Below, one piece after another: positions 45,240 to 53,370 of a DNA stretch of 64,000 nucleotides. The position numbers and the translations under genes were made by a program. The first letter of the stretch is position 1. Each line of letters begins with the position of its first letter. The DNA lies in NCBI GenBank assembly GCA_963755825.1, contig CAVWLA010000001.1, forward strand, positions 2,170,001-2,234,000, in the 5' to 3' direction. A model generated the notes under the pieces. It ran no database searches, was not told the origin of the DNA, and saw only the letters and a list, made by a program, of their open reading frames with translations. The stretch comes from DATBQN01 sp963755825 (GTDB lineage Bacteria; Acidobacteriota; Thermoanaerobaculia; Multivoradales; UBA5704).

Positions 45240-47012
45240 ATGTCAGAGAACGGCAACCACAATGAGAGTACGGAGCATGAGGCGGGCCCGGTTTCCTCGG
45301 GCCTCAGCCGGCGCAAGTTCCTCGGCGGAGTCGGCGGCGCGGCGGCCGTCGCCACCGCCGGTGCGATCGGCATCAACCCGCTGATCAAGAAGGCGAGCGC
45401 GGCCGTCGAAGCGACCACCGGCCACGACGACGGCTTCGGCTTCGGCGGCGGCGACGGCTGGGTCGGCAGCGGCCCGGACCGCATCCAGAAGGCGTTCAAC
45501 ATGCGCCTGAACGCCGCCCTCTCCGAGCTCAACGGGCGCCATCCGGCGCAGCAGACCAACGGCGACGAGCAGCGCTACCCCGCCCGCCTCGGCACCTACA
45601 CCAAGGGGCTGCCGCACAACAGCTTCGGCGAGGTCGACCCGACCGCCTTCGCGAGCTTCCAGCGGGCGCTGGCGAGCGGCGAGCCGGACGACTGGGAGAA
45701 CGTCATCCTCGGCGGCGGCCGGCCGTTGACCGACCCACAGTCCGGCCTCGCCTTCGACCTCCAGGGCGTCGACGGCCACTCGGTCGCGGCGCCGCCGGCG
45801 CCGGCCTTCGCCAGCGCCGAGAACGCCGGCGAGATGGTCGAGCTCTACTGGATGGCGCTGCTGCGCGACACCAACTGGAACGACTTCGCGACCAGCCCGA
45901 TGGCGGCGGCGGCCTGCGCCGACTTGAACGCCCTCTCGGTGTTCAAGGGCCCCCGCCAGGGCGGCCTGGTCACCCCGCAGACGCTCTTCCGCGACATCCT
46001 GCCGGGCTGCACCACCGGTCCGTTCCTGTCGCAGTTCATGCTGCAGCCGACGCCCTTCGGCGCCGAGTTCGTCAGCCGGCAGGAGCGCACCTTCCTGCCC
46101 AACACCGACAAGATGACCAGCTTCGCCGACTGGCTGACGGTGCAGAACGGCGGCACCACGACGCAGGGCAACATCTTCGACCCCGTCCGCCGCTGGGTGC
46201 GCAACGGCCGCGACATCGCCGCCTGGGTGCACATGGACGTCCTCTTCCAGGCCTACTTCAACGCGCTGCTGATCCTCGGCACGCCGCCCGACTCGGTCGA
46301 CTCCGAGAGCGGCGGCATCGGCTGCCCGCCCAACCCGGGCAACCCCTATCTCAACTCGCGCACCCAGGTCGGCTTCGGCACCTTCGGACCTCCGGGCTTC
46401 GTCGGCTCGCTCACCGAGGTCTCCACCCGCGCGCTCAAGGCGACCTGGAACCAGAAGTGGTTCGTCCATCGCCGCATCCGCCCCGAGGTCATGGGCGGCC
46501 GCGTCCACGTGCAGAAGACCACCAACCGGTACGCCGGGCTCATCCACCCGGATCTCCTCAACTCGCCGGTGCTCAACCGCATCCACGCCAAGTTCGGCAC
46601 CTACCTCCACCCGCAGGCCTTCCCCGAAGGCTCGCCGACGCATCCGTCCTACACCGCCGGACACGCCACGGTCGCCGGCGCCAGCGTGACCATGCTGAAG
46701 GCGCTCTTCGACGAGACCTTCGTCATCCCGAACCCGGTGATCGCCGCTCCCGATGGCCTGTCGCTCCTCCCCTACACGGGTCCCGCCCTCACCGTCGGCG
46801 GCGAGCTCAACAAGATCGCCTCGAACATCGCCACCGGCCGCAACCAGGCCGGCGTGCACTGGCGGTCGGACTCCTACCAGTCGCTCCTCCTCGGCGAGCA
46901 GATCGCCATCAGCATCCTGCAGGACCAGCGCCCGACCTACAACGAGAACCGCAACGGCTTCTTCCAGGGCGTGACCTTCACCAAGTTCGACGGCTCGCGG
47001 ATCACCGTCTAG
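45240..47012 (+). CDS. Vanadium-dependent haloperoxidase, Tat-exported, copy 2, 590 aa
   Basis: Tandem paralogue of the upstream gene, very similar from the Tat signal (SRRKFLGGVGG) to the shared end FTKFDGSRIT, also at DNA level. Only the 40 residues after the signal and scattered positions differ. Catalytic positions are kept: K406, R414, A473-G474-H475, R534, H540, again with Ala for the usual Ser. The copies probably arose by recent duplication or are held alike by gene conversion; functions may differ in halide or substrate. A textbook terminator follows. Confidence 0.88.
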   Translation: MSENGNHNESTEHEAGPVSSGLSRRKFLGGVGGAAAVATAGAIGINPLIKKASAAVEATTGHDDGFGFGGGDGWVGSGPDRIQKAFNMRLNAALSELNGRHPAQQTNGDEQRYPARLGTYTKGLPHNSFGEVDPTAFASFQRALASGEPDDWENVILGGGRPLTDPQSGLAFDLQGVDGHSVAAPPAPAFASAENAGEMVELYWMALLRDTNWNDFATSPMAAAACADLNALSVFKGPRQGGLVTPQTLFRDILPGCTTGPFLSQFMLQPTPFGAEFVSRQERTFLPNTDKMTSFADWLTVQNGGTTTQGNIFDPVRRWVRNGRDIAAWVHMDVLFQAYFNALLILGTPPDSVDSESGGIGCPPNPGNPYLNSRTQVGFGTFGPPGFVGSLTEVSTRALKATWNQKWFVHRRIRPEVMGGRVHVQKTTNRYAGLIHPDLLNSPVLNRIHAKFGTYLHPQAFPEGSPTHPSYTAGHATVAGASVTMLKALFDETFVIPNPVIAAPDGLSLLPYTGPALTVGGELNKIASNIATGRNQAGVHWRSDSYQSLLLGEQIAISILQDQRPTYNENRNGFFQGVTFTKFDGSRITV

Positions 47013-47037
47013 ATCCGCGACCGGCGCAGCGCATCGA

Positions 47038-47075
47038 CCCGGCTGTCTGACACGCGTCAGGCAGCCGGGTTTTTT
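47038..47075 (+). terminator. Rho-independent terminator after haloperoxidase copy 2
   Basis: CCCGGCTGTCTGAC / GTCAGGCAGCCGGG with loop ACGC and one T-G mismatch, followed by six T. It is the clearest intrinsic terminator in the window. Confidence 0.92.
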
Positions 47076-47119
47076 CGTTGGCGGAAGAGAGACGAGGCGG
47101 GGAAGCGAGAGGGTGGAAG

Positions 47120-47647
47120 CTACGTCTTCGGCAGGCCCTTGTAGAGGCAGCCGGCGAACTTGCCGGCGACGGTGCCCTTGCCCGCCTCGCCGTTGAAGGT
47201 GCCGGAGAAGCTGCCGGCGAGGACGTCGCCGCCCTGCGGCCCGGGAGCGCTCTGGATCTCCGCGTGCACCGGCCCGCGCGAGACGCGGATCGTCTCCCCC
47301 GAGTAGGTGGCGCGGATGCGCGCGTCGGCCTCGTAGGGGCCGGCGCCCTTCCAGTCCTTCAGGTAGAGGATGACGAACGGCGCCTGCGGAGCGCGGAAGG
47401 TGACCTGCAGGCTCTGGTTGGGAAAGAAGGCGCAGACGACCCCGCCGTCGCGGTCGATGACATAGGCGCCGGTGAGCGTCAGGTGAGCGCTCGTCGCCTC
47501 GCCGCGGCCGGGGATCGGCGACGCGGCGCGCGGCCCGCGCTCCTCCACGTGATCCGCCTGGCACCCGCACAACGAGGCGGCGAGACAGGCGGTGATGCCG
47601 AGCGCCAGCGCGGCGCGGCGAGAGGCCAGGCGGCGGGCTTGGAGCAC
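47120..47647 (-). CDS. Probable lipoprotein, 175 aa
   Basis: The start is the GTG at 47647 with GAGGAGG upstream. The signal region ends in the lipobox-like SLCGC-QAD, so Cys29 is the likely lipidated residue. The mature part is a beta-rich domain of about 130 residues (LTGAYVIDRDGGVVCAFFP, GTFNGEAGKGTVAGKFAGCLYKG) with two further cysteines. No family recognised. It runs against the haloperoxidase gene. Confidence 0.65.
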   Translation of the reverse strand: MLQARRLASRRAALALGITACLAASLCGCQADHVEERGPRAASPIPGRGEATSAHLTLTGAYVIDRDGGVVCAFFPNQSLQVTFRAPQAPFVILYLKDWKGAGPYEADARIRATYSGETIRVSRGPVHAEIQSAPGPQGGDVLAGSFSGTFNGEAGKGTVAGKFAGCLYKGLPKT

Positions 47648-47723
47648 GTTCTACCTCCTCGGAAAGTGTGCGGCTTGGACCTGCGAGACGGCTGGCGGCG
47701 CCGGCGCGAGCGATCGGCGCCGC

Positions 47724-48089
47724 TCAGCCCTCCTCGGGCAGATGCTTGGGGAGCTTGACGCTGACCTTGATGGCGCGGAGAGCCTTCCCCACGGCGGTGT
47801 ACTGGACGATGACGTCGCTCCCCGCCTTGAGATAGGCCGGGCTCTTGCGGCCGACGACCTTCGTCGCGTCGTCCCAGACGAACGTCGGGTTGGCCTTCCT
47901 GCCGTGGATGGTGAAGGTCTTGGCAACGCCGTCGACGGTGAGGACGGCGCCCTCGGTCGTCTCGATCACCGGCGCGGCGGGCGCTCCGGCGGCCGCGACG
48001 GGCGCCGGCGACCCGGCGCCGGCGACGAGCGCGGCGAGGACGGCGCCGGCGAGAACGAGCGGACGAAAGACTGGCTGGCGACTGCGCAT
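47724..48089 (-). CDS. Small secreted hypothetical protein, 121 aa
   Basis: A signal peptide (LVLAGAVLAALVAGAG) is followed by one small beta domain of about 75 residues (VDGVAKTFTIHGRKANPTFVWD, YLKAGSDVIVQYT) of OB-like or DUF5666-like appearance. The ATG at 48089 has GGGAGG ten bases upstream and gives a proper signal; longer starts would not. It lies after the response regulator gene, on the same strand but 120 bases off. Confidence 0.6.
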   Translation of the reverse strand: MRSRQPVFRPLVLAGAVLAALVAGAGSPAPVAAAGAPAAPVIETTEGAVLTVDGVAKTFTIHGRKANPTFVWDDATKVVGRKSPAYLKAGSDVIVQYTAVGKALRAIKVSVKLPKHLPEEG

Positions 48090-48209
48090 CGGTACGCTGC
48101 CTCCCGGCTCGCCTGGAGCCGTCGAATTGCGGGCGCGCGGGCGCCCGGCTGTCATTTTGCAGAGTGTCGCATCGCCGGGCGAGCGAGACAACCGCGAGAA
48201 GCCGCCCGC

Positions 48210-48908
48210 TCAGCGCTCCTCGCCCCGCGGCCGCAGCTCGTAGCCGACGCCGGTGACAGTCGCCAGGTAGCGCGGTCGGGCCGCGTCGGCCTCGATCTTC
48301 TGCCGCAGGCGGTGGACGAGCTGCTTCAAGAGCTGGCGGTCGCCGCTGCCGCGCAGCCCCCAGACGTGCGACAGCAGGCGCTCGGCGGGCAGCGTGTGGC
48401 CGGCGTTGACGAGGAGGAGCTGCAGCAGCCGCAGCTCGAGGTTGGTGAGCCGCACCGCCGGGCCGCCGGCGACGGCGACCGTCTGCAGCTCGAGATCGAG
48501 GGCGAGATCGCCCGCCACCAGCGGCGCCGGCCGCTCGACCGCGGCGCGCCGCAGCAGCGCCCGCACCCGCGCCAGAAGCCCGCGCGGGCTGAACGGCTTG
48601 GTCAGGTAGTCGTCGGCGCCGAGGTCGAGGCCCTGCACCTGGTCCTCCTCGCTGCCGCGCACGGTGAGCATCATGATCGGCGTGCCGCCGGGAGCCGGCG
48701 AGCGCTGGCGGATGCGGCGGCAGACCTCGAAGCCCGAGAGGCGCGGCAGGTTGACGTCGAGGATCACCAGCGCCGGCGCCTCGCGGTCGAAGGCGGCGAG
48801 CGCCGCTTCGCCGTCCGCCGCCTCGATCACCAGGTAGCCGGCCTGGCGCAGCGCGTAGGCGATGAGCCCGCGGAGGTCGGCGTCGTCGTCGACGGCGAGG
48901 ATCTTCAC
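48210..48908 (-). CDS. OmpR/PhoB-family response regulator, 232 aa
   Basis: Receiver domain (residues 1-120) with acidic pocket DDD (7-9), phosphate acceptor D51 in VILDVNLP and K104 in LTKPFS. The winged-helix effector (about 135-232) has the RLTNLELRLLQLL and GVGYELRPRG patterns. The start is a GTG at 48908, whose GTGA overlaps the kinase stop. Being last in the sulfate transport operon, it probably controls that operon or other sulfur genes (inference). Confidence 0.92.
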   Translation of the reverse strand: MKILAVDDDADLRGLIAYALRQAGYLVIEAADGEAALAAFDREAPALVILDVNLPRLSGFEVCRRIRQRSPAPGGTPIMMLTVRGSEEDQVQGLDLGADDYLTKPFSPRGLLARVRALLRRAAVERPAPLVAGDLALDLELQTVAVAGGPAVRLTNLELRLLQLLLVNAGHTLPAERLLSHVWGLRGSGDRQLLKQLVHRLRQKIEADAARPRYLATVTGVGYELRPRGEER

Positions 48909-50380
48909 GCCGCCTCCCCGTCCATCGCCCGCGGCAGGGTGAGGCGCATCCGCGTCCCGCCGCTGGCCTCCCCCGCCGCCGGCTCGCCGCCCGGCTGCCG
49001 GCGCGCCGGCAGCATCTCGATGCGGCCGCCGTGGCGCTCGACGATGGACTTGACGATCCACAGGCCGAGGCCGACGCCGCTCGACTCCGGCTCGCCGCGC
49101 GCCGCCGGCGGCGCGCGCACGAAGCGCTCGAAGAGGGAGCCCTCGGGATCGTCGGGGAGCCCGGCGCCCTCGTCCTCCACCCACAGCGAGACGCTCGCCG
49201 GCTCGACGGCGCCGCCGACGCGGATGGTCGATGCCTCGGGGGCGAACTTGTTGGCGTTGGCGAGCAGGTTGACCAGCACCTGGGTGAGCCGCGGCGCGTC
49301 GCCGGCGACCGCCGGCAGCGGGTAGGGCAGGTCGACCTCCAGGCGCTGGCGGCGCTGGGCGATGAGCGGCGCCGTCATCTCGACCGCCTGCTCGACCACC
49401 TCGTCGAGCGCCACCGGCCGCCGCCGGATGCCGATCTCGCCGGCCTCGATGCGCACGCTCTCGAGGAGGTTGTCGACCAGCTGGGTGAGGCGCAGCGTGC
49501 CGCGCTCGAGCGAGCGCACCAGCTCGCGCGTGCCGCCGGTACCGCCGGCGTCGGCGGCGGCATTGGCAGCATCGGCGGCATCGGCCTCGGCGAGCCGCTC
49601 GGAGAGCAGCTCGATCGAGGCGAGCTGCGCCGCGAGCGGCGTCTTGAACTCGTGCGAGATGTTGGCGAGGACGGCGTCGCGCAGGCGGCGCGCCGACTCC
49701 ACCTCGGTCTCGTCGCGGATCACCTGGAACTGGCGGTCGCCGGGAGCCCGCACCCGCGGCGGCCCGGCTCCCCCCGCCGACCCGTCGCCCGGCGAGCTGG
49801 TGACGACGACGGTGCGCCGCGCCCCCGAGGCGAGCTGCAGGCTCTCGGTCGCCCGCGCGCCGCCGCGGAAGCGGGCGTGGACGATCGGGCAGGCCTCGTC
49901 GCACGGCCGCTCGCCGTCGCGGCCGCGCGGCCTCAGCACGTCGCCGCAGAAGCGCCCCAGCGCCGTGGCGGCCTCGGCGGCGTCGAGGCCGAGGAGCGCC
50001 GCGGCCTGCGGATTCAGGTAGCGGATGGTGCGGTCGCGGTCGACCGCGAAGACCCCCTCGGTGATGCCGGCGAGCACCGCCTCCGACTCCGCCTGGCGGC
50101 GGCGGAGCTCCTCGGTGAGGACGAAGAGCCGCCAGCGCATCTCCTCCATCGTCGCGGCGAGCGCCGCGGTCCCCGTCCAGCCGGCGCCCCATTCGGCGCC
50201 CGCCGAGGCCGACGCCGCGATCGGCGTCTCGAGGTCGCCGCGGGCGAGGCGGGCGGCGCCCCGCGTCAGCTCGCCGAGCGGCCGCGCCAGGCGCCGGCCG
50301 GCGGCGATGCCGCCGAGCGCCGCGGCGGCGATGGCGACCGCGGCGACGAGCAGGCCCAGGCTCACCGCCCGGTCCGCCAT
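48905..50380 (-). CDS. PAS sensor histidine kinase, 491 aa
   Basis: One N-terminal membrane helix (about 8-27), HAMP-like linker (28-55), PAS domain (about 95-225), HisKA with H243 in SHEFKTPL, and HATPase (N box NLLANANKFAP, G boxes DEGAGLP and GVGLGLWIVK). There is no second helix or periplasmic domain, so sensing is inside the cell or by contact with the transporter. The PAS carries Cys145, Cys160 and Cys164 (FCGDVL, PCDEACPI), a possible redox or metal site. Its ATG lies 19 bases inside the end of cysW, and its stop overlaps the regulator start. Confidence 0.9.
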   Translation of the reverse strand: MADRAVSLGLLVAAVAIAAAALGGIAAGRRLARPLGELTRGAARLARGDLETPIAASASAGAEWGAGWTGTAALAATMEEMRWRLFVLTEELRRRQAESEAVLAGITEGVFAVDRDRTIRYLNPQAAALLGLDAAEAATALGRFCGDVLRPRGRDGERPCDEACPIVHARFRGGARATESLQLASGARRTVVVTSSPGDGSAGGAGPPRVRAPGDRQFQVIRDETEVESARRLRDAVLANISHEFKTPLAAQLASIELLSERLAEADAADAANAAADAGGTGGTRELVRSLERGTLRLTQLVDNLLESVRIEAGEIGIRRRPVALDEVVEQAVEMTAPLIAQRRQRLEVDLPYPLPAVAGDAPRLTQVLVNLLANANKFAPEASTIRVGGAVEPASVSLWVEDEGAGLPDDPEGSLFERFVRAPPAARGEPESSGVGLGLWIVKSIVERHGGRIEMLPARRQPGGEPAAGEASGGTRMRLTLPRAMDGEAA

Positions 50381-51228
50381 TCGATGGTGCTCTTGATCAC
50401 CAGGGTGACGAGGGCGAGGAAGGTGAGCAGCGAGGCGACCGCGAAGGCGGCGGTGAACTGGTACTCGTTGTAGAGGATCTCGACGTGGAGCGGCAGCGTG
50501 TCGGTGACGCCGCGGATGTGTCCGGAGACCACCGACACGGCGCCGAACTCGCCCATCGCGCGGGCATTGCAGAGCACCACGCCGTAGAGGAGCCCCCACT
50601 TGAGCTTCGGCAGGCTCACCCGGCGGAAGGTCTGCCAGCCCGAGGCGCCGAGGAGGACCGCGGCCTCCTCCTCGTCGTTGCCCTGCGCCTGGAGGACGGG
50701 GATGAGCTCGCGGGCGATGAGCGGCGAGGTGACGAAGATGGTCGCGAGGACGATTCCCGGCAGGGCGAAGACGACCTTCCAGTCGTGGGCGATGAACCAG
50801 GGGCCGACGATGCCGCGGGCGCCGAAGAGGAGCACGAACATCATCCCCGCGATGACCGGCGAGACGGCGAACGGCAGGTCGATCAGGGTGACGAGGAGGC
50901 TCTTGCCGCGGAACTGGAACTTGGCGATCGCCCACGAGGCGGCGAGGCCGAAGAGGAGGTTGATCGGCACCGCGCAGGCGGCGGCGAGGAGGGTCAGCCG
51001 GATCGCCGCCAGCGCCACCGGCTCGCGCACCGCGGCCCAGTAGGCGCCGATGCCGTCGGCAAAGCCCTTGGCGAGGACGAGGACGAGCGGCACGACGAGG
51101 AAGAAGCCGAGGAAGCCGAGGGCGAGGGCGGTGAGCGCCCAGCGCACGGCGCGCGGCTCGCTGAGCGCGCCCTGGCGGTCGCCGCCGCGGCGGCGGCCAA
51201 CGGCGGCGGTGGGCGGACCACCGGCCAT
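50362..51228 (-). CDS. cysW: Sulfate ABC transporter permease CysW, 288 aa
   Basis: Six membrane helices and the binding-protein-dependent permease EAA loop (NDEEEAAVLLGASGWQTF). Typical CysW stretches are DLPFAVSPVIAGMMFVLLFG and RAMGEFGAVSVVSG. It pairs with CysT in the sulfate/thiosulfate importer. The start ATG overlaps the cysT stop (TAATG), and the end overlaps the kinase start, which ties sensor and permease expression. Confidence 0.94.
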   Translation of the reverse strand: MAGGPPTAAVGRRRGGDRQGALSEPRAVRWALTALALGFLGFFLVVPLVLVLAKGFADGIGAYWAAVREPVALAAIRLTLLAAACAVPINLLFGLAASWAIAKFQFRGKSLLVTLIDLPFAVSPVIAGMMFVLLFGARGIVGPWFIAHDWKVVFALPGIVLATIFVTSPLIARELIPVLQAQGNDEEEAAVLLGASGWQTFRRVSLPKLKWGLLYGVVLCNARAMGEFGAVSVVSGHIRGVTDTLPLHVEILYNEYQFTAAFAVASLLTFLALVTLVIKSTIEWRTGR

Positions 51229-52286
51229 TATCCCGCCTCCTCGCGCGCCCGCAGGAAGCGGCTGCGGCGCCAGGCGAGGACGTTGATGAAGAGCAGCAGG
51301 GCGAAGGAGATGAGGAGGAAGACGACGGCGATCGCCGTAGCCCCCGGGTAGTCGAACTCCTCGAGCTTGATCATGATGAGGAGCGGCACGATCTCCGACT
51401 TCCCCGGCAGGTTGCCGGCGATGAAGATGACCGAGCCGTACTCGCCGAGGGCGCGGGCGAAGGCGAGGACGAAGCCGGTGGCGGCGGCAGGGACGAGCTC
51501 CGGCAGGACGACGCGGAGGAAGGTCTGGCCGCGGCCGGCGCCGAGCGTCGCCGCCGCCTCCTCGACCGCGGTGTCGAGCTCCGCCAGCACCGGCTGCACC
51601 GTGCGCACGACGAACGGCAGGCCGATGAAGGTGAGCGCCACGACGACGCCGAGCGGGTTGTAGGCGACGCGGATGCCGAGCGGCTCGAGATAGCGGCCGA
51701 CCCAGCCGTTGGCCGAGTAGATCGAGGCGAGCGCGATGCCGGCGACCGCGGTGGGGAGCGCGAAGGGGAGATCGACGAGGGCGTCCACCAGCCGCTTGCC
51801 GGGGAAGCGGTAGCGCTCGAGGACCCAGGCGACGAGGACGCCGAAGACGCCGTTGACGAGGGCGGCGACGGCCGAGGCGGCGAGCGACAGCCGGTAGGCG
51901 GCGAGGGCGCGCGGCGAGGTCACCGTCGACCAGAATTTCGCCGCGGTGAGGCCGGCGCTCTTGATGACGACGGCGGAGAGCGGGATGAAGACGATGAGGG
52001 CGAGATAGAGGAGCGTGAAGCCCATCGCCAGGCCGAAGCCGGGGAGCACCGTGTTGCGCGAGCGCCGCCGCCGCGCCGCCGGGAGAGGAGGCTGCTCGCC
52101 GGCCGGCCGCGCGGCGACCAGCGGCGGCGCGAAGCTCGCCGGCTCGGCCGCGTCGTCGGCTTCGACTTCGGCGCCGAGGCCGTCGTCGTCCCCGGCAGCT
52201 CCGGCAGCCCCGGCAGCGGCGGCCGGGGCATCGGGCCCATCGAGCCCCTCGAGCCGATGCTCGGCCGGCCGCTCGTCGAAGACCAT
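51228..52286 (-). CDS. cysT: Sulfate ABC transporter permease CysT (CysU), 352 aa
   Basis: Residues about 80-352 are a normal CysT permease: six helices, DALVDLPFALPTAVAGIALA, EEAAATLGAGRGQTF and ARALGEYGSVIFIAGN. The first about 75 residues are an Ala/Asp/Glu/Arg-rich, probably disordered extension absent from E. coli CysU (277 aa). A later internal start would remove it, but I see no better site; the ATG lies five bases after the sbp stop. Confidence 0.92.
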   Translation of the reverse strand: MVFDERPAEHRLEGLDGPDAPAAAAGAAGAAGDDDGLGAEVEADDAAEPASFAPPLVAARPAGEQPPLPAARRRRSRNTVLPGFGLAMGFTLLYLALIVFIPLSAVVIKSAGLTAAKFWSTVTSPRALAAYRLSLAASAVAALVNGVFGVLVAWVLERYRFPGKRLVDALVDLPFALPTAVAGIALASIYSANGWVGRYLEPLGIRVAYNPLGVVVALTFIGLPFVVRTVQPVLAELDTAVEEAAATLGAGRGQTFLRVVLPELVPAAATGFVLAFARALGEYGSVIFIAGNLPGKSEIVPLLIMIKLEEFDYPGATAIAVVFLLISFALLLFINVLAWRRSRFLRAREEAG

Positions 52287-52291
52287 GCGGC

Positions 52292-53332
52292 CTATCTTGC
52301 CTGATAGAGCTGGTCGAACACTCCGCCGTCGGCGAAATGGGTCTTCTGTGCCTTGGCCCAGCCGCCGAAGAGGCTGATGTCGAAGAGCTGCACGCGGGGG
52401 AACTCCGCGGCGTGGCGGGCGGCGACCGCCGTGTTGCGCGGCCGGTAGTGGTTGCGCGCGGCGATCTCCTGACCCTCCGCCGTGTAGAGGTACTCGAGGT
52501 AGGCCCGGGCGATCGCGGTGGTGCCGTGCTTCGCGGCGTACTTGGCGACCACCGCGACCGGCGGCTCGGCGAGCACCGAGACCGACGGCGCGACGATCTC
52601 GAACTTCCCCTTGCCGAGCTTGTCGACCGAGTAGATCGCCTCGTTCTCCCAGGCGATCAGCACGTCGCCCAGGCCGCGCTCGACGAAGGTCACCGTCGAG
52701 CCGCGGGCGCCGGTGTCCAAGACCGGGACGTTCTTGTAGAGCCGGGCGACGAAGTCGCGCGCCTTGGCCTCGCTGCCGCCGTTCGCCTTCAGCGCATAGC
52801 CCCAGGCGGCCAGGTAGTTCCAGCGCGCGCCGCCCGAGGTCTTGGGGTTGGGGGTGATGACCTGCAGGCCCGGCCGCACGAGATCCGGCCAGTCGTGGAT
52901 CCGCTTGGGGTTCCCCTTGCGCACCAGGAAGACGATGGTCGAGGTGTAGGGCGTCGAGCCGTTGGGGAGGAGCGTCTGCCAGTTGGCGGGCAGCAGGCCG
53001 GCGGCGGCGACCGAGTCGACGTCGTAGGCGAGGCCGAGCGTCACCACGTCGGCCTCGAGGCCGTCGGCGACCGAGCGCGCCTGCTTGCCGGAGCCGCCGT
53101 GCGACTGCTGCACGGTGACCGTCTGGCCGCTCTTCGCCTTCCAGAAGCGCGCGAAGGCGGCGTTGAAGTCCTGGTACAGCTCGCGCGTCGGGTCGTAGGA
53201 GACGTTGAGCAGGGTGACCGGCTTGGGAGCGGCGTGGCCGGCGCCGGCGAGGAGGGCGGCGGCGAGCGCCGCCGCGGCCAGCACGCGGGCCGGCAGCGAG
53301 CGGAGGGCGCGCAGGAACGGAGGTCTCGTCAT
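52292..53332 (-). CDS. sbp: Periplasmic sulfate-binding protein, 346 aa
   Basis: A signal peptide (residues 1-35, ending GAGHAAP) precedes a sulfate/thiosulfate-binding family-1 solute receptor: LLNVSYDPTRELYQDFN, QQSHGGSGKQARSV, GLAYDVD and NPKTSGGARWNYLAAWGYA are hallmarks. It binds the anion with neutral residues and delivers it to CysT/CysW. AAGGAGAG stands nine bases before the ATG. It lies between the ATPase gene and cysT in the operon. Confidence 0.95.
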   Translation of the reverse strand: MTRPPFLRALRSLPARVLAAAALAAALLAGAGHAAPKPVTLLNVSYDPTRELYQDFNAAFARFWKAKSGQTVTVQQSHGGSGKQARSVADGLEADVVTLGLAYDVDSVAAAGLLPANWQTLLPNGSTPYTSTIVFLVRKGNPKRIHDWPDLVRPGLQVITPNPKTSGGARWNYLAAWGYALKANGGSEAKARDFVARLYKNVPVLDTGARGSTVTFVERGLGDVLIAWENEAIYSVDKLGKGKFEIVAPSVSVLAEPPVAVVAKYAAKHGTTAIARAYLEYLYTAEGQEIAARNHYRPRNTAVAARHAAEFPRVQLFDISLFGGWAKAQKTHFADGGVFDQLYQAR

Positions 53333-53370
53333 GGCTTCATCTCTCCTTGGCGACTGCTGTCGTGCGATCC

